A stretch of DNA of 64,000 nt, from contig NC_041776.1 in assembly GCF_900090045.1 (NCBI RefSeq), forward strand, positions 124,001 through 188,000, written 5' to 3'. Positions 12,080 through 25,324 of this stretch are shown piece after piece. This stretch comes from Plasmodium malariae. Taxonomy: Eukaryota; Apicomplexa; Aconoidasida; Haemosporida; Plasmodiidae. Both the position numbers and the translations under genes were made by a program. The first letter of the stretch is position 1, and every line of letters begins with the position of its first letter. The notes under the pieces were generated by a model. That model did no database searches. It had not been told where the DNA came from and saw only the letters and a program-made list of their open reading frames with translations.

Positions 12080-12818
12080 GGGGAACGGGCAGCATTCGTG
12101 CTACGCACCATATGCTGTAATTGCTGTACTGTGTCAGAGCATTATTGATGTATTCGTATATGCATCCACATATGCTTCCACTATTTCGTATAGGTATTCG
12201 TCTGCGTAAGCTTCCAAGTTTTCGTCCATTTATTATCTATTTATTTACCCTTTCATTCTCCCACGTATGCTTTCATTTACTTATTTACTTCTTAACAGTT
12301 CAGGAAATGGGAATTTGCATTTTCAGCAATGAGTTTAGTATTAACACATAAAATGGTAGCTATAGAAACACATATTAAATAAATATTTCACTTTTTAAAG
12401 TGCAATTTTTTTTTTTTTTTTTTTTTTTTTGGTGTACCTTTTTTTTGTTTTGTATTTTAAATATATATATATGAACTTTTTACCTTACTCAATTTATTTT
12501 TTGAGGGATACATATATATATGTATATATTTCTTTTTTTTTTTTTTTAGTATATATTTATATGCATTTAACTATTCCGTTTAATTCAAGATGCGCCTTAT
12601 AAATATAACAAGGTACATATGCATGCTTGTATATGTATGTTACCATCTCTTAATATTTTCAAAATAATATTTAATTTAAAAAAAAAAAAGAGAAAAATCG
12701 CGGAAAATGAAAGTAGTATTTATTTCCATATTTTTAGTAAAAAGAGAAGTAACATAGAATATATAAAGGGAAAGGAAGAAAAAAAGAAAAAAAAAAAAAA
12801 AAAAAAAAAAAAAAACAC
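12080..12818. other. Intergenic, 5' flank of UMP-CMP kinase
   Basis: T-rich with runs at 12405-12430 and 12532-12547, and a long A run at 12786-12815 just before the kinase ATG. An ATG at 12591 followed by a GTACAT donor-like site could be an upstream exon, but nothing supports it further. Confidence 0.45.
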
Positions 12819-14704
<1,886 letters not shown>

Positions 14705-15502
14705 CTACTTTACACATGCAGGAAAGAAAAGTTTCATTTGTTTCTTAATTCAGTTTGTTTTGCCATTTCGACATTTCGACATTTTGCCAATTTGCCAATT
14801 TGCCAGTTTTATAGTTTTGCTAATATTGCTAATATTGCTATTTTTTCTACATTTGCTATATTTGCTATATATGCTATATTTGCTATTTTTGCTATTTTTT
14901 TTTTTTAAACTTTTTCATTACTTTTCATTTTTTCATATTCGTTTTATTGTCTTTAATTGTTAATGTATATTTAAAATATGTTTAAGTGTCAATTTATTAA
15001 TTTTTCAATATATTCTCATTTTTTTTTAGCTCTTATTTCGCTCTTCGTGAGTTTGATGTATGCATATGTGCACGTTTGCATATATAAATATATACATATA
15101 TATATACATACATACATAAATATATACATATATATATACATACATACATACATACATACATAAATATATACATATATATATACATACATACATAAATATA
15201 TACATATATATATACATATATAAATATATACATATATAAATATATACATATATATATAGATACCCACAATTATATGTTCTTAATATATTACATATATGCC
15301 CACCGTTATTCATATGTTTTTAACATATATATATATATTTATATATATGTGTTTTTCACTTTGGAGAATGTTAATACTTTTCACCTGTACAACTGCGCTG
15401 TCATTTTTTTTCTTTTTAATAATAAACATCTACTTTTAATTATTATACATTTGATAATTGTTAAATTTTTGAAAAAAAAAAAAAAAATGCACGCATTCAT
15501 TT

Positions 15503-15539
<37 letters not shown>

Positions 15540-16310
15540 ATTTGTACACACATGCATATCAAATATGTATACCTAAATCATTGCATGAAAAAGAGTAAAA
15601 CGCAGAGGTAAAAATAAAATTATTGAAAACATTCAAAACTAGTACCAACAAAGGAATATATTTAATCCTTCTATTTTTTTTTTTTTTTTTTTATAAAATA
15701 ACTTCATGAAAAAAGGAAAAAAAATCTTAAAAGAGGATTAATTTGTTGCTTAACATATATATTCACATGTACATGTATTATTTCTTTCCATTTACTTTTA
15801 TAAGGAAGGAAATTAAGGTCATGCGTAAAAAAAAAAAAAAAAAGAAAGAACAAAGAATTACGACTGAATTATGTAAAAAAACAAAACAAAAAATTAAAAT
15901 AGTCTCGTAAATATATATATATATAAATGCAAGTGCCTACAGGCATCTTGCAAATATATGAATGTTCTCTCATATGTTTGTATGAGGGATAAAAAACGTT
16001 GAGCGGAAATGGCGTATTTTTAAGGAAGGTAAAAATTAGGTAAATAAATAAATATATATATATATGTATCTATGTACATACACACACATGTATATGTAAA
16101 CACATCCTACGCACACGCACACTTGTCCCAAAATTATATATTTAAATGTATATATATATGCTTGCCCTATTTAAAAATAAGAAAAATTTTAAAAGCAAAG
16201 TGCGAAGGAAAAAAAAGGAAGAAGTGCGGCTGGAATATATGTTCTGCATTTTGCTCCGTTACCATATTTTTCTTCCTGACTTTAGCTAAAATTTCCCCTT
16301 TTTTACCTTG
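14705..16310. other. Intergenic between convergent genes, microsatellite-rich
   Basis: Contains TTTGCTATAT/TTGCTATTTT-type repeats (14810-14900), a block of ATACATAC/ATATATAC repeats (15080-15255), (TA)n at 15510-15537 and several homopolymers. The frames open here are Tyr/Ile repeats read from microsatellites. No gene seen. Confidence 0.55.
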
Positions 16311-17789
16311 CTAGTTCATAATACATGATTGTTCATAAAATTTTTGACCAGCTTTGTTCGTTTCCCTCCAATGGTAGAGAAAATTTTTGAAAAGTTCTGT
16401 TCTTTGATCATGATTTAAATTTAAGTAATTGTTAAGTTGCTCATTAATTTCTTCATCAGAATTAATTATAAAAGGGTTAATTTCTTTTTCTGTCATTTGA
16501 GATTTATTAAAAAAATTATTTCTATTTTTTAGCCCATTTTCCAGTTCATCAATTTTACAATGTAGCAAAGTTTTGTCACTTAACAAAACATTTTTTTCAT
16601 TTTCAATTTTTGAATTTTCTAATCTTAACCCATCTATCTGATGTACTAAAGAAACTTTTTCATTATTTAATATTTCTATTTCTTTTCTTAAGCTATTAAT
16701 TTCTTTATTCAACACAAATTCGTTTTGAGCTATTTTTCTTAATTGATGATTTTCGTTGACAACTTTGTTCATTTCTATTTCTAAGTTATTATTCAAATCG
16801 ATTAGTGTTTGTACATTTTTGTTTAAATTTGTTATTGTCCCTTCAGAGCTATTTTTAACTCGGTCAAACTTTTCATCATAATTAATTATAATATTTCGTA
16901 ATTCTTCTATTTTTATATGACTGTTCTTTTCTCTTTTTAATGTTTCTTTTAATAAATCTGAAACCTTGTTATAGCTAACTCGAATTTTGTTAATTTCTTC
17001 TGTGCTTTTTTTTCTGCTTCTTTTTAAGCACTCGCAATAGCTCAACAATTCTTGAAATAAATAAACGATGTCTTTCTTCTTTTCTAAACCATGTTGTAAC
17101 GAAATATTTAAATACTCCACATTATTCTCATTATTTACATTACCGTTTATAATATTATTATTTTTCTGCAAAAAGTTCAAACTCTTCATGTTAGACGAGT
17201 TTAAATTATTCCCCTGATTAGTTAAGCTGCTGTTTACATTAAAACGTTGTTGTTCATTCCCCATGTTGTTATTATTGTTGTAGTTATTTCCACTGTACCT
17301 ATTTGCATTGCTACACGTTTCGTTACTACAAGTTGCATTAATGCTGTTCTGGAGATTGCTAACGGTTCCATTAATTAAACCGTTAGCTGATCCGTTCAGT
17401 AAACCAGCAGTGGACCCATTAGGTATGGTATTATTTATGTTGTTGTTGTTTTCTCTACCATTATTCGACAGTGTAGTAGTACTATGAGTATTCACACCAC
17501 TACTATTAAGGTTAGACGTGTTAGTATTAAATGTCAGAATAGTATCTTTTCCTTTCCAAATGGTGCTTGGAATGTTTTCGATTTTCCTTTGATCCTGATT
17601 GCCAAACCATCTATTATAGTTATTGAAGTTGTTATTTGAAGGGTAATCATCATTCACATTCTGTAATATCTTATTTTCAATATCCTTTTTTTCATTGCTT
17701 GTGTTCATAAGATTTTTTTTGGGTGTAAAAAATATTGCTTGGTTCACAAAGACGTTCTTTTTTTTAATATCGTTATTGTATATATTCAT
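16311..17789 (-). CDS. Conserved-looking coiled-coil protein, single exon
   Basis: Single-exon protein of 492 residues, ATG at 17787-17789. The first 240 residues are Asn/Ser/Thr-rich and low in structure. From about residue 245 the sequence becomes strongly helical: KKDIVYLFQELLSYCECLKR, then heptad-like segments EEINKIRVSYNKVSDLLKE, NLNKNVQTLIDLNNNLEIEM, LRKEIEILNNEKVSLVHQID and LENSKIENEKNVLLSDKTL. That predicts a long coiled coil to about residue 435, followed by a compact tail (DQRTELFKNFLYHWRE). No catalytic motif, signal peptide or membrane segment is visible. I do not recognise the family; a cytoskeletal or scaffold role would be a guess from the coiled coil alone. A 14-bp minisatellite lies just upstream of its start. 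Confidence 0.85.
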   Translation of the reverse strand: MNIYNNDIKKKNVFVNQAIFFTPKKNLMNTSNEKKDIENKILQNVNDDYPSNNNFNNYNRWFGNQDQRKIENIPSTIWKGKDTILTFNTNTSNLNSSGVNTHSTTTLSNNGRENNNNINNTIPNGSTAGLLNGSANGLINGTVSNLQNSINATCSNETCSNANRYSGNNYNNNNNMGNEQQRFNVNSSLTNQGNNLNSSNMKSLNFLQKNNNIINGNVNNENNVEYLNISLQHGLEKKKDIVYLFQELLSYCECLKRSRKKSTEEINKIRVSYNKVSDLLKETLKREKNSHIKIEELRNIIINYDEKFDRVKNSSEGTITNLNKNVQTLIDLNNNLEIEMNKVVNENHQLRKIAQNEFVLNKEINSLRKEIEILNNEKVSLVHQIDGLRLENSKIENEKNVLLSDKTLLHCKIDELENGLKNRNNFFNKSQMTEKEINPFIINSDEEINEQLNNYLNLNHDQRTELFKNFLYHWRETNKAGQKFYEQSCIMN

Positions 17790-17836
17790 GTTTTTACAAC
17801 TACGTATGTTTGTAATGTTCTGGTTTGAAGTAATGC

Positions 17837-18068
17837 GTGCACTATCACTCGGTTGATCTCACTCGGTTGATCTCACTCGGTTGATCTCACTCGGTTGATC
17901 TCACTCGGTTGATCTCACTCGGTTGATCTCACTCGGTTGATCTCACTCGGTTGATCTCACTCGGTTGATCTCACTCGGTTGATCTCACTCGATTGATCTC
18001 ACTCGGTTGATCTCACTCGGTTGATCTCACTCGGTTGATCTCACTCAGTTGATCTCACTCGGTTGATC
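17837..18068. repeat. 14-bp minisatellite, about 16 copies
   Basis: Tandem copies of GTTGATCTCACTCG, nearly perfect, with single-base variants at two units (CTCGATTG near 17988, CTCAGTTG near 18046). It starts about 50 bp upstream of the coiled-coil gene's ATG and occupies its 5' leader or promoter. The unit length is not a multiple of three and no gene reads across it. Confidence 0.95.
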
Positions 18069-18811
18069 ATTCGAATTGACCTCTGCTTATAGCACAAAAT
18101 AACAATCAAAATACCGTTTGGCTTACTTTTTACGAATATTTTTTACTGATCTTTTTTTCTTATACCTTTTGATTAAACCTTTAGCTTATATTTTGTTTTT
18201 CTATTTCCTGGGCTTTTGCTCATGATTTCCTCTGTTAACGAATCAGCGTTAATTTATTTTATTTATTTTTTTTTTTTTTTACTTTTTTAAAAAATGTGTA
18301 CATATCAGATGAAAATTTTTATATTTTCATCAGCTTTTCAACTATTTTTTTTTTTTTTAATAGGATTCGCTATATAATGGATTATTATAATTCATTCTTT
18401 CATTGCTTCATTTTTTCGTTATTTCATTTTTTCGTTATTTCGTTATTTCTATTTCGTTATTTCTATTTCGTTATTTCTATTTCGTTACTTCGTTATTGTT
18501 TTACTTCGCTATTGCGTTACTTGTTTTATTTATTTTTTGTAGTTAAGCTCGTCTTCACTCTTTTTTTTCTCGACTTGTCAAATAGCATTATTTTAAAGTA
18601 CAAATTAACATGTCCTTTTTTTTCTTTTTCTTTTTTTTCTTTTACTTTTTTTTCTTTTTTTTTTTTATTTTTTAATTTGCATTATGCTATGTAGTAATAC
18701 TTGAACTAGTAAAGTGTTGAGGAGTGATAGTGCCCCGCAAGTATAGTACTGCATAGTGTTATATTGCTGTAAATATGTTTATGTGTACACGTGTATAAGT
18801 TTACATGTGTA

Positions 18812-18842
<31 letters not shown>

Positions 18843-19391
18843 TTGTATGTATGTAAGTATGTATTTACGCATGGATGTACGTATGTATTTACGTATGTGT
18901 GTACGTATGTATGTACGTATGTATGTACGTAAGCGTTTATATATGTATGTACGCATATATCTACGTATGTATGTATACACATGCGTTCTCACAGAAACAC
19001 GTACAAACGTGTGTGCCGACAGTTGTACCTAAAAATAAATCCTCAGAAAAAGGAAAAATATAATTGCAGAGATTGCGTACCATATACAAAACACTTTAGA
19101 TTTTTTTTTTTTTTTTTTTTTTTATATTTTTTTGTTACAGTGTAAATAAAATAAAAAATTTCACTTTTTTACTTTTTCAATTTTTCAAATTTGCATTTTT
19201 TCCTTCATTTTTCTATAATCATTTTAACAAAAATTGTTCAGCTGGAAATTATATGTTATTTAGGCTTTATGTGCAAAAATTTTTATTTCTTTTTTTTACA
19301 AGAATATAATTTTTGCAATTTTGTTTTTATAAAGGTTTTATATGGAAATTTTATTTTTTTTTTAGTATTCCTAATTTTACCGTCATATGTA

Positions 19392-19429
<38 letters not shown>

Positions 19430-20436
19430 TGTATGACACTATATTTTTTTCTTTTTTTCTCAACTTGAGGTATGACAAAGGATCTCCAAATTATAAAATG
19501 AAACAGTAAATAGAGAGAGGATCATTTTTAAAAGCTCAAAAAAAACAAAAAAAAAAAAAAAAAAAAAATAAAATAAAAACAAAAAAACTAACAAAAAAAA
19601 TAAGGAAAAAAGGGGGGAAACGTTAAGGGTCCATATGCTCAATTTAAAATTTGAAAGTAGGTGCGCACACATATTCTTTTACATGTATACAATATGCACA
19701 TATAAAATGTTTGTACGTAACCATGTTTTACTGCTTCAAATATAACATACAAGGCACTGCGAAAATAAAGTAAAATGCGGAGTTTGGTAAAACATTTATT
19801 TGTGCATACATACTTATGCATGCAAACTGTGTTTATATTTTCATCCCCACAAAACTGTTTCGACATGGAAATGATAAGTTTTATATGAAAATTATGCGCA
19901 CTTACAATAAATGTATAATTTTTATGTTTATGTTATTTGACATACTCGAAAGGATAGGGACCTATATGTAATTCGTTCTTACTCTTTTACCCTCCTTGAT
20001 TTTGGCACACACCCGTATGTGCGTACGTACGTACGTACATGCATGCATACATGCATTAATATGTGAAAACATACATAAATACCAGCATAAATACGAGCAT
20101 GATTAGGTACATGAATAGGTACAAGATTAGGTACATGATTAGGTACATGATTAGGTACATGAATAGGTACATGAATAGGTACATAAAATATATGCGCGTA
20201 TTTATGCAAGATAAGAATAACAACTGAACGGTTTAATAATCAGTGTATTTTTTTTTTCTCCTTTTTTTGCCTCATCTTTTTTAATATTTTTCGTCCTTTT
20301 TTTGCCGCAATTTTATGATATTTTTCTTTATTTTTCTTTTTCTTTCCTTTATTTTTCTTTTTTTTCCTTTATTTTTCTTTTTTTTTCTTTATTTTTCTTT
20401 TTTTTTCTTTATTTTTCTTTTTTTTTCCTTTTTTTT

Positions 20437-20475
<39 letters not shown>

Positions 20476-21146
20476 GCTCTTTCTTTTTTTTGCACATGTA
20501 TCACAAAAAATGTAGATGATATTCTTCCTTACTCTTCATGTTTTGAAAAAAGTATGAATTAAAGACAAAACGAAGTATGATGAATGTATGTAGTAACACA
20601 TATCTTATTAGTCGTTTTATATCAATAATTAAAACGCGTGCAAGGAACGAAAAGTGGAAAAGCAGACAAGAAAAAGGGTAATATTCGAAAAAAAAAAAAA
20701 AATAATAATAAAAATATATAAAAGAAAAGAGAAGAAAAAGTAAAAATCAAAAGATAAGGCGAAAACAAAATTAAACTATTTGCCATGACAAATCATATAA
20801 AGAATATTTTTTTTTTTCCCCGCACGGTACTTTGTAAGTATCCAGTGCTAATACGCAATAACGAGCACTTTAGTAAACCATTCTTCAACGTTTAAAAAAA
20901 AAAAAATAAAAAAAAAAAAAAATAACAATAACGATAACAATAACAATAACGATAACAATAACAATAACGATAACAATAACGATAACAATAACGATAACAA
21001 TAACAATAACGATAACAATAACGATAACAATATCAACAATAGTAACAATAATAACAGTGGCAGTAACGTAGCAATAGTAATATTTTTGCGGAGGTGTATT
21101 TCGAAAAAAAGATTTAAGAGGGATTAATAATAAAGCGCACGCAGTT

Positions 21147-21181
<35 letters not shown>

Positions 21182-21478
21182 TTATAGTAAATGTTTCTTT
21201 TAACATTTTTTAGCTGTTCTTGTGTGCATGTACCTTTAGTGTGGTAATAATTCCGTATTTATATTGCCCCTTCCCAGAAAAGGAAAACATAAACGTACAC
21301 ACAAGCCAACATAGGTAAACACAATCCCACAAACACACACACACACATACACCCAGGTATACCAGGTACGTATACCTGTGCGCTCAAATGAGCTCGTCAA
21401 TTTAGTCGCATCCCTATTTTTGTCAATTTTTTTTTTTTTTTTTTTTTTTTTCCTTTTCCTTTTACTTCTCCAGTCATA
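18069..21478. other. Long intergenic region between divergent genes
   Basis: About 3.4 kb between the coiled-coil gene (-) and CTF18 (+). It holds TTCGTTATTTC-type repeats (18415-18510), (TA)n at 18818-18842, TACGTATGTATG repeats (18840-18990), a 12-bp GATTAGGTACAT repeat (20098-20184), pyrimidine blocks TTTTTCTTTA (20320-20450) and AACAATAACGAT repeats (20930-21035). No protein-like frame or RNA gene seen. Confidence 0.55.
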
Positions 21479-24400
21479 ATGAATCTCGATCTGAACTATC
21501 TGAACGACTTAGAAGGAATAGACAATATTTTGATTGAGGAGATAGAAAAAGAAAAAGATAAAGTAAACAGAGGAGATAAAAGAAAATTCGATATATACGA
21601 TGAATACGAATTACTGTTAAATAAAAAGAAAAAGAAGAAAAAAGGAAATATAAATAACAGTGAGATAATAAAAAAAGGTACTGATGTAAATAATACAGAA
21701 CAGAGTGCAAGTAGCAACTGCTTATATGATAGGGTATTTAATAACTACTACATTTTTAATGATTATAATTTTTTAAAAGAGTACGTGTACAGAAATAATT
21801 TAAGGAGTGATGATATATTTTTTAAAAAAGAACAAATAGATATAAAGAATAAAAGGGAAGTAAAGAAAATGCTAATGTCCAATGAAGATATAGATGAATA
21901 CATAAAAATTTACGACGCGAATAATATGTACCCCCCTATGTATGTGAAAAAAAGGATAGAGGAAAATGGTAGAGGTAAAGCAAAAGTAGAGGCCGAGGTG
22001 GAAAAGACAAATGAACAATCAACAAAGGAACAAGTTAGACAAAATGATGAAACCATGTTTTTCAAACATGGAATACTAAGAGGAAACAATAAAGAATTTA
22101 GAAAAATGATTGAAAGGGTACTGTTAGAAATTAAAGAAGAGGAAAATGTAAAAGCGGAAAGGAAAAAAAGGGATGAGCAATACAAGCAACGGAACAATGA
22201 CGGAGGGGAGGGATCAATTAATCCCTTTGTCCAGGTAGAACAGGATAGAAGCTCAGAAGCAGCAAAATTAGAGGGAGAGCAGGGGGTAAACGGAAAACGC
22301 GTAAATGTGGTCTATAAACGTGCGCATGGAGTCGATAAATGTACCAATTTTGTTGAAAAATACAGGGCAAGGTTCTTCTCTGAGTTGTTGACAGAGGAAT
22401 CCATCAATAGAGAAGTGCTCCTATGGCTAAAGCAGTGGAGTGATAGAATAAAAAAAGAAAGAAATATGAGCAGTCAGAATAATGAAATAAAAGAGGAGAG
22501 TGAAAAGAAAAATATGGATTTTCACAGAATATTATTACTAGGTGGGTCCGCTGGAAAAGGCAAAACAACATTAGCATATGTCATATCAAATCATTTTAAA
22601 TTCAACATCATCGAAATAAATGGTAGTGATGATAGAAACAAAGAAACACTTATTCCATTTATAGAATCAATTGTGTGTAACAATTCAATTGGAGGAAATC
22701 CTAATATCTGTATTATTGATGAAATAGATGGGTTGTCTAGTACATACCAGAATATAGATAGCATAATGAAATTTTTAAATAAAAAAGATAAAAAAAATAG
22801 GAGCATTATTAGAAGACCAATTATATGTATTTGTAACGATATATATCATAAAAGTTTAAAGGAACTTCGAAAAATTAGCAAAGTTGTTATTGTAGAGAAT
22901 TTAAATATAGAGATGTTGAAAAGTAGAATTACTCATATTTGTGATAAAGAATATATTAAAATAAGTAATGAAGCGGTTAATAAGCTAATTGATATATACA
23001 AAGGGGATATAAGGGCAATTCTGAATACCATTTATTTTCTTAGCATAGGTTCTAGAAACATGTCTGCCGACAGTTACAGCGGTGAAACGTCCAGAGCGCC
23101 GTGCGCTTCTATACATAGGGGGGAACCCAGTGCTACAAAAAAATATGTTCGTGATAGTAATGAAAATAATATTAGCGGTAATATTAGCGGTGATATTAGC
23201 GGTAATATTAGCGGTATCGCTAGTGGTAATGCTAGTGGCAATGTTAGCGGCAGTGTTAGAGGCAATATTAGTGGTAGTAATAATAGGAGCAACTCCTCAG
23301 ACGCACGCAACCACCAATCTAACTTGTCAAGCGGAAGGGGGGCCTTTGCCTACACTGATGACTACGATAGGTACCATCGCGAAATGGATGGAGAGGAGGA
23401 AAACCGCGTGAAGAAAAGGGGAAAGAACAAAGTAGTGAGCATAAGCTTAGAGCTTCTTAACTCATATTTGTTTTATAAAGACGCGAATAATAATTACATT
23501 GAATTGTTGAACATGATATATGTAAAAAATAAAAACAAAAAAATTATAAGTAAATTACTAAAAGATTGTCATAATTTTTTTTATATTAATCTAGCGAATG
23601 AATATAATTATGTACAAACATATTATTACATATATGATAATCTGTTAAATATTCCTTTTAATGATTATGATTTTTGTAAATTAAGTTACTGCCTTGATTT
23701 CTTATCTTTCTGTGATAATATGGAATATAAACAGAAACAAGTTCTCAATTATTCTATGCAAAAAACTCTTTATTTTGTAGTTTTTTTATTTATAATTATT
23801 ATAAATTTAAATACGAATTCACATATCCATTATGTGTTAATACATAACAGTCATAGTAATTATTATAGGAAAAGACAAATGGATGTCAAACAGATGAAAG
23901 AGAATTTTATTAATGAAAAGTTTGCAGTCATCACTTATAAATATGTATATTCAAAGCATTTTTATTATGAAATTTTAAATTATATTTTTTCTTTTTTTTA
24001 CATGAATGATTTTTTTTTTAAAAATGTACATCTATGGGGAAAGCAGAGTTATTATAGAGATCTTAATCTACCCAAATATATTTTGGTCCCATATGAATAT
24101 AAAGATAAAGATGCCAATAAGTTAAAACTATTTTGTGTTAAAATTTTATACATGATGACATTGTTTAATATATCCTTTACGAGTTTATCTCTTTCGTCTA
24201 GTATGGCACCTTACTATGGTACCTCCTATCCCTCAAGAAGTTCTGTTCAAGGTGCATACCACAGTAGAAGCAGCTTGAATAGTGGGAGTAACGCGAACAG
24301 TGGGAATAATATAAATAATGGGAGTAGTGCAAATAATGGGAGTAGTGCAAACAATAGGAGTAATACAAATAATGGGAGTAATGCAAACATTGGGAATAAT

Positions 24401-25324
24401 GCAAACATTGGGAATAATGCAAACATTGGGAATAATGCAAACATTGGGAGTAATGCAAACATTGGGAGTAATGCAAACATTGGGAATAATGCAAACATTG
24501 GGAGGAATGCAAATAGTGGGAACAATGCGAACAGCACCGCGTTCCAGAGCGAAAAACGTAGTAACAACAATTTTTTGAACAACTACTCTTTTGAGAAGGT
24601 TTACGTATTTGATCCCTGTGTTGAGGACCTCCTAATTTATGCAGAAAAAAAAACGAATCTATTTCCATCTTTTCAAAGTTTGCAGAAACAAACTCTAACG
24701 AATATAACAACGACTGCATTTCAATTTGAGACGAAAAAAAGTTTGTTAACAGCGAATGTATGTGAAAGGTTGAATGAGTTGAAAAAGTGGGTAAACAACA
24801 ATTCCATAAATTTCAATGAAAAAAAAAAAAATATTCATCAAATGCAAATTGTTAAGGCTTCATCACTGGCAGCATCGTCAATGGCAATATCGACGCGGGT
24901 CAATAAGAAGTCCATCTTTGATGTAAGTTATGCTCCAAATTTTAAAGTATCTCTAAGTGATATGATCCTAATTGCACATCAGAGTGGATATGAACAAGCA
25001 TTCCAAACCTATTTTCTAGATGAACCATCCCAAAGCAAGAATGAACAAAATAACGATACAAAAACAGAAAAGGGAAAAAACAAACTAAAACTTGATCAAA
25101 ATATTTTAAAAACAAAAATTCTACACAACAGAGATGTATCTACTCTTACCATGTGTGAACTTATTAACGAGGAAAAGAAATATATGGAGCGAATAATAAA
25201 TAAAGAAAAAAAGATTTATTTTTCTGGCAAATATGTTAAAACAAAGGGTTATTACAAAAACATCGAGGAACGCTGTAATGCAGTCTTGCAGCCCCTAAAT
25301 TTTTGCGTTTTACAGAGTGGCTAG
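21479..25324 (+). CDS. CTF18: CTF18, RFC-like clamp loader large subunit
   Basis: Single-exon AAA+ protein of 1281 residues. I assign it to CTF18 (chromosome transmission fidelity 18), the large subunit of the alternative clamp loader that loads PCNA and supports sister chromatid cohesion, rather than to RFC1. The reasons are FVEKYRARFFSELLTEE followed by LLWLKQW (CTF18: WVDEF..R.Y.ELLSD then LLKWLKLWD), the Walker A GGSAGKGKT at about 355-363, Walker B IIDEIDGL at about 412-419, and RRPIICICNDIYHKSLKELR, almost identical to the CTF18 RPIICICND signature. GDIRAILNTIYFL is the sensor-2 region (DIRACINTLQFL). FDPCVEDLLIYA matches the C-terminal YRLEPNVEEL of CTF18. No BRCT domain is visible, as expected for CTF18. 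Low-complexity inserts interrupt it at about 540-620 (NISG repeats) and about 920-1020 (NANIGN repeats). The WFRFNEG..NAVRR tail seen in animals is degenerate here. Confidence 0.88.
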   Translation: MNLDLNYLNDLEGIDNILIEEIEKEKDKVNRGDKRKFDIYDEYELLLNKKKKKKKGNINNSEIIKKGTDVNNTEQSASSNCLYDRVFNNYYIFNDYNFLKEYVYRNNLRSDDIFFKKEQIDIKNKREVKKMLMSNEDIDEYIKIYDANNMYPPMYVKKRIEENGRGKAKVEAEVEKTNEQSTKEQVRQNDETMFFKHGILRGNNKEFRKMIERVLLEIKEEENVKAERKKRDEQYKQRNNDGGEGSINPFVQVEQDRSSEAAKLEGEQGVNGKRVNVVYKRAHGVDKCTNFVEKYRARFFSELLTEESINREVLLWLKQWSDRIKKERNMSSQNNEIKEESEKKNMDFHRILLLGGSAGKGKTTLAYVISNHFKFNIIEINGSDDRNKETLIPFIESIVCNNSIGGNPNICIIDEIDGLSSTYQNIDSIMKFLNKKDKKNRSIIRRPIICICNDIYHKSLKELRKISKVVIVENLNIEMLKSRITHICDKEYIKISNEAVNKLIDIYKGDIRAILNTIYFLSIGSRNMSADSYSGETSRAPCASIHRGEPSATKKYVRDSNENNISGNISGDISGNISGIASGNASGNVSGSVRGNISGSNNRSNSSDARNHQSNLSSGRGAFAYTDDYDRYHREMDGEEENRVKKRGKNKVVSISLELLNSYLFYKDANNNYIELLNMIYVKNKNKKIISKLLKDCHNFFYINLANEYNYVQTYYYIYDNLLNIPFNDYDFCKLSYCLDFLSFCDNMEYKQKQVLNYSMQKTLYFVVFLFIIIINLNTNSHIHYVLIHNSHSNYYRKRQMDVKQMKENFINEKFAVITYKYVYSKHFYYEILNYIFSFFYMNDFFFKNVHLWGKQSYYRDLNLPKYILVPYEYKDKDANKLKLFCVKILYMMTLFNISFTSLSLSSSMAPYYGTSYPSRSSVQGAYHSRSSLNSGSNANSGNNINNGSSANNGSSANNRSNTNNGSNANIGNNANIGNNANIGNNANIGSNANIGSNANIGNNANIGRNANSGNNANSTAFQSEKRSNNNFLNNYSFEKVYVFDPCVEDLLIYAEKKTNLFPSFQSLQKQTLTNITTTAFQFETKKSLLTANVCERLNELKKWVNNNSINFNEKKKNIHQMQIVKASSLAASSMAISTRVNKKSIFDVSYAPNFKVSLSDMILIAHQSGYEQAFQTYFLDEPSQSKNEQNNDTKTEKGKNKLKLDQNILKTKILHNRDVSTLTMCELINEEKKYMERIINKEKKIYFSGKYVKTKGYYKNIEERCNAVLQPLNFCVLQSG
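24291..24532 (+). repeat. 15-bp coding repeat (Asn-Ile-Gly-Asn-Ala) in CTF18
   Basis: About 15 copies of AATGCAAACATTGGG-type units, with earlier units reading AATAATGGGAGTAGT. They encode a run of NANIGN/NNGSS peptide repeats inserted in the C-terminal half of CTF18. All three frames of both strands stay open through much of it, which produces several spurious frames. Confidence 0.9.

Noticed and set aside
15016..15313. Overlapping Tyr/Ile-repeat frames
   Set aside because: Translations of ATACATAC and TATATATAC microsatellites in all frames.
21479..25324. Assignment as replication factor C subunit 1
   Set aside because: No BRCT domain, and the RPIICICND and LLWLKQW motifs match CTF18 better than RFC1.
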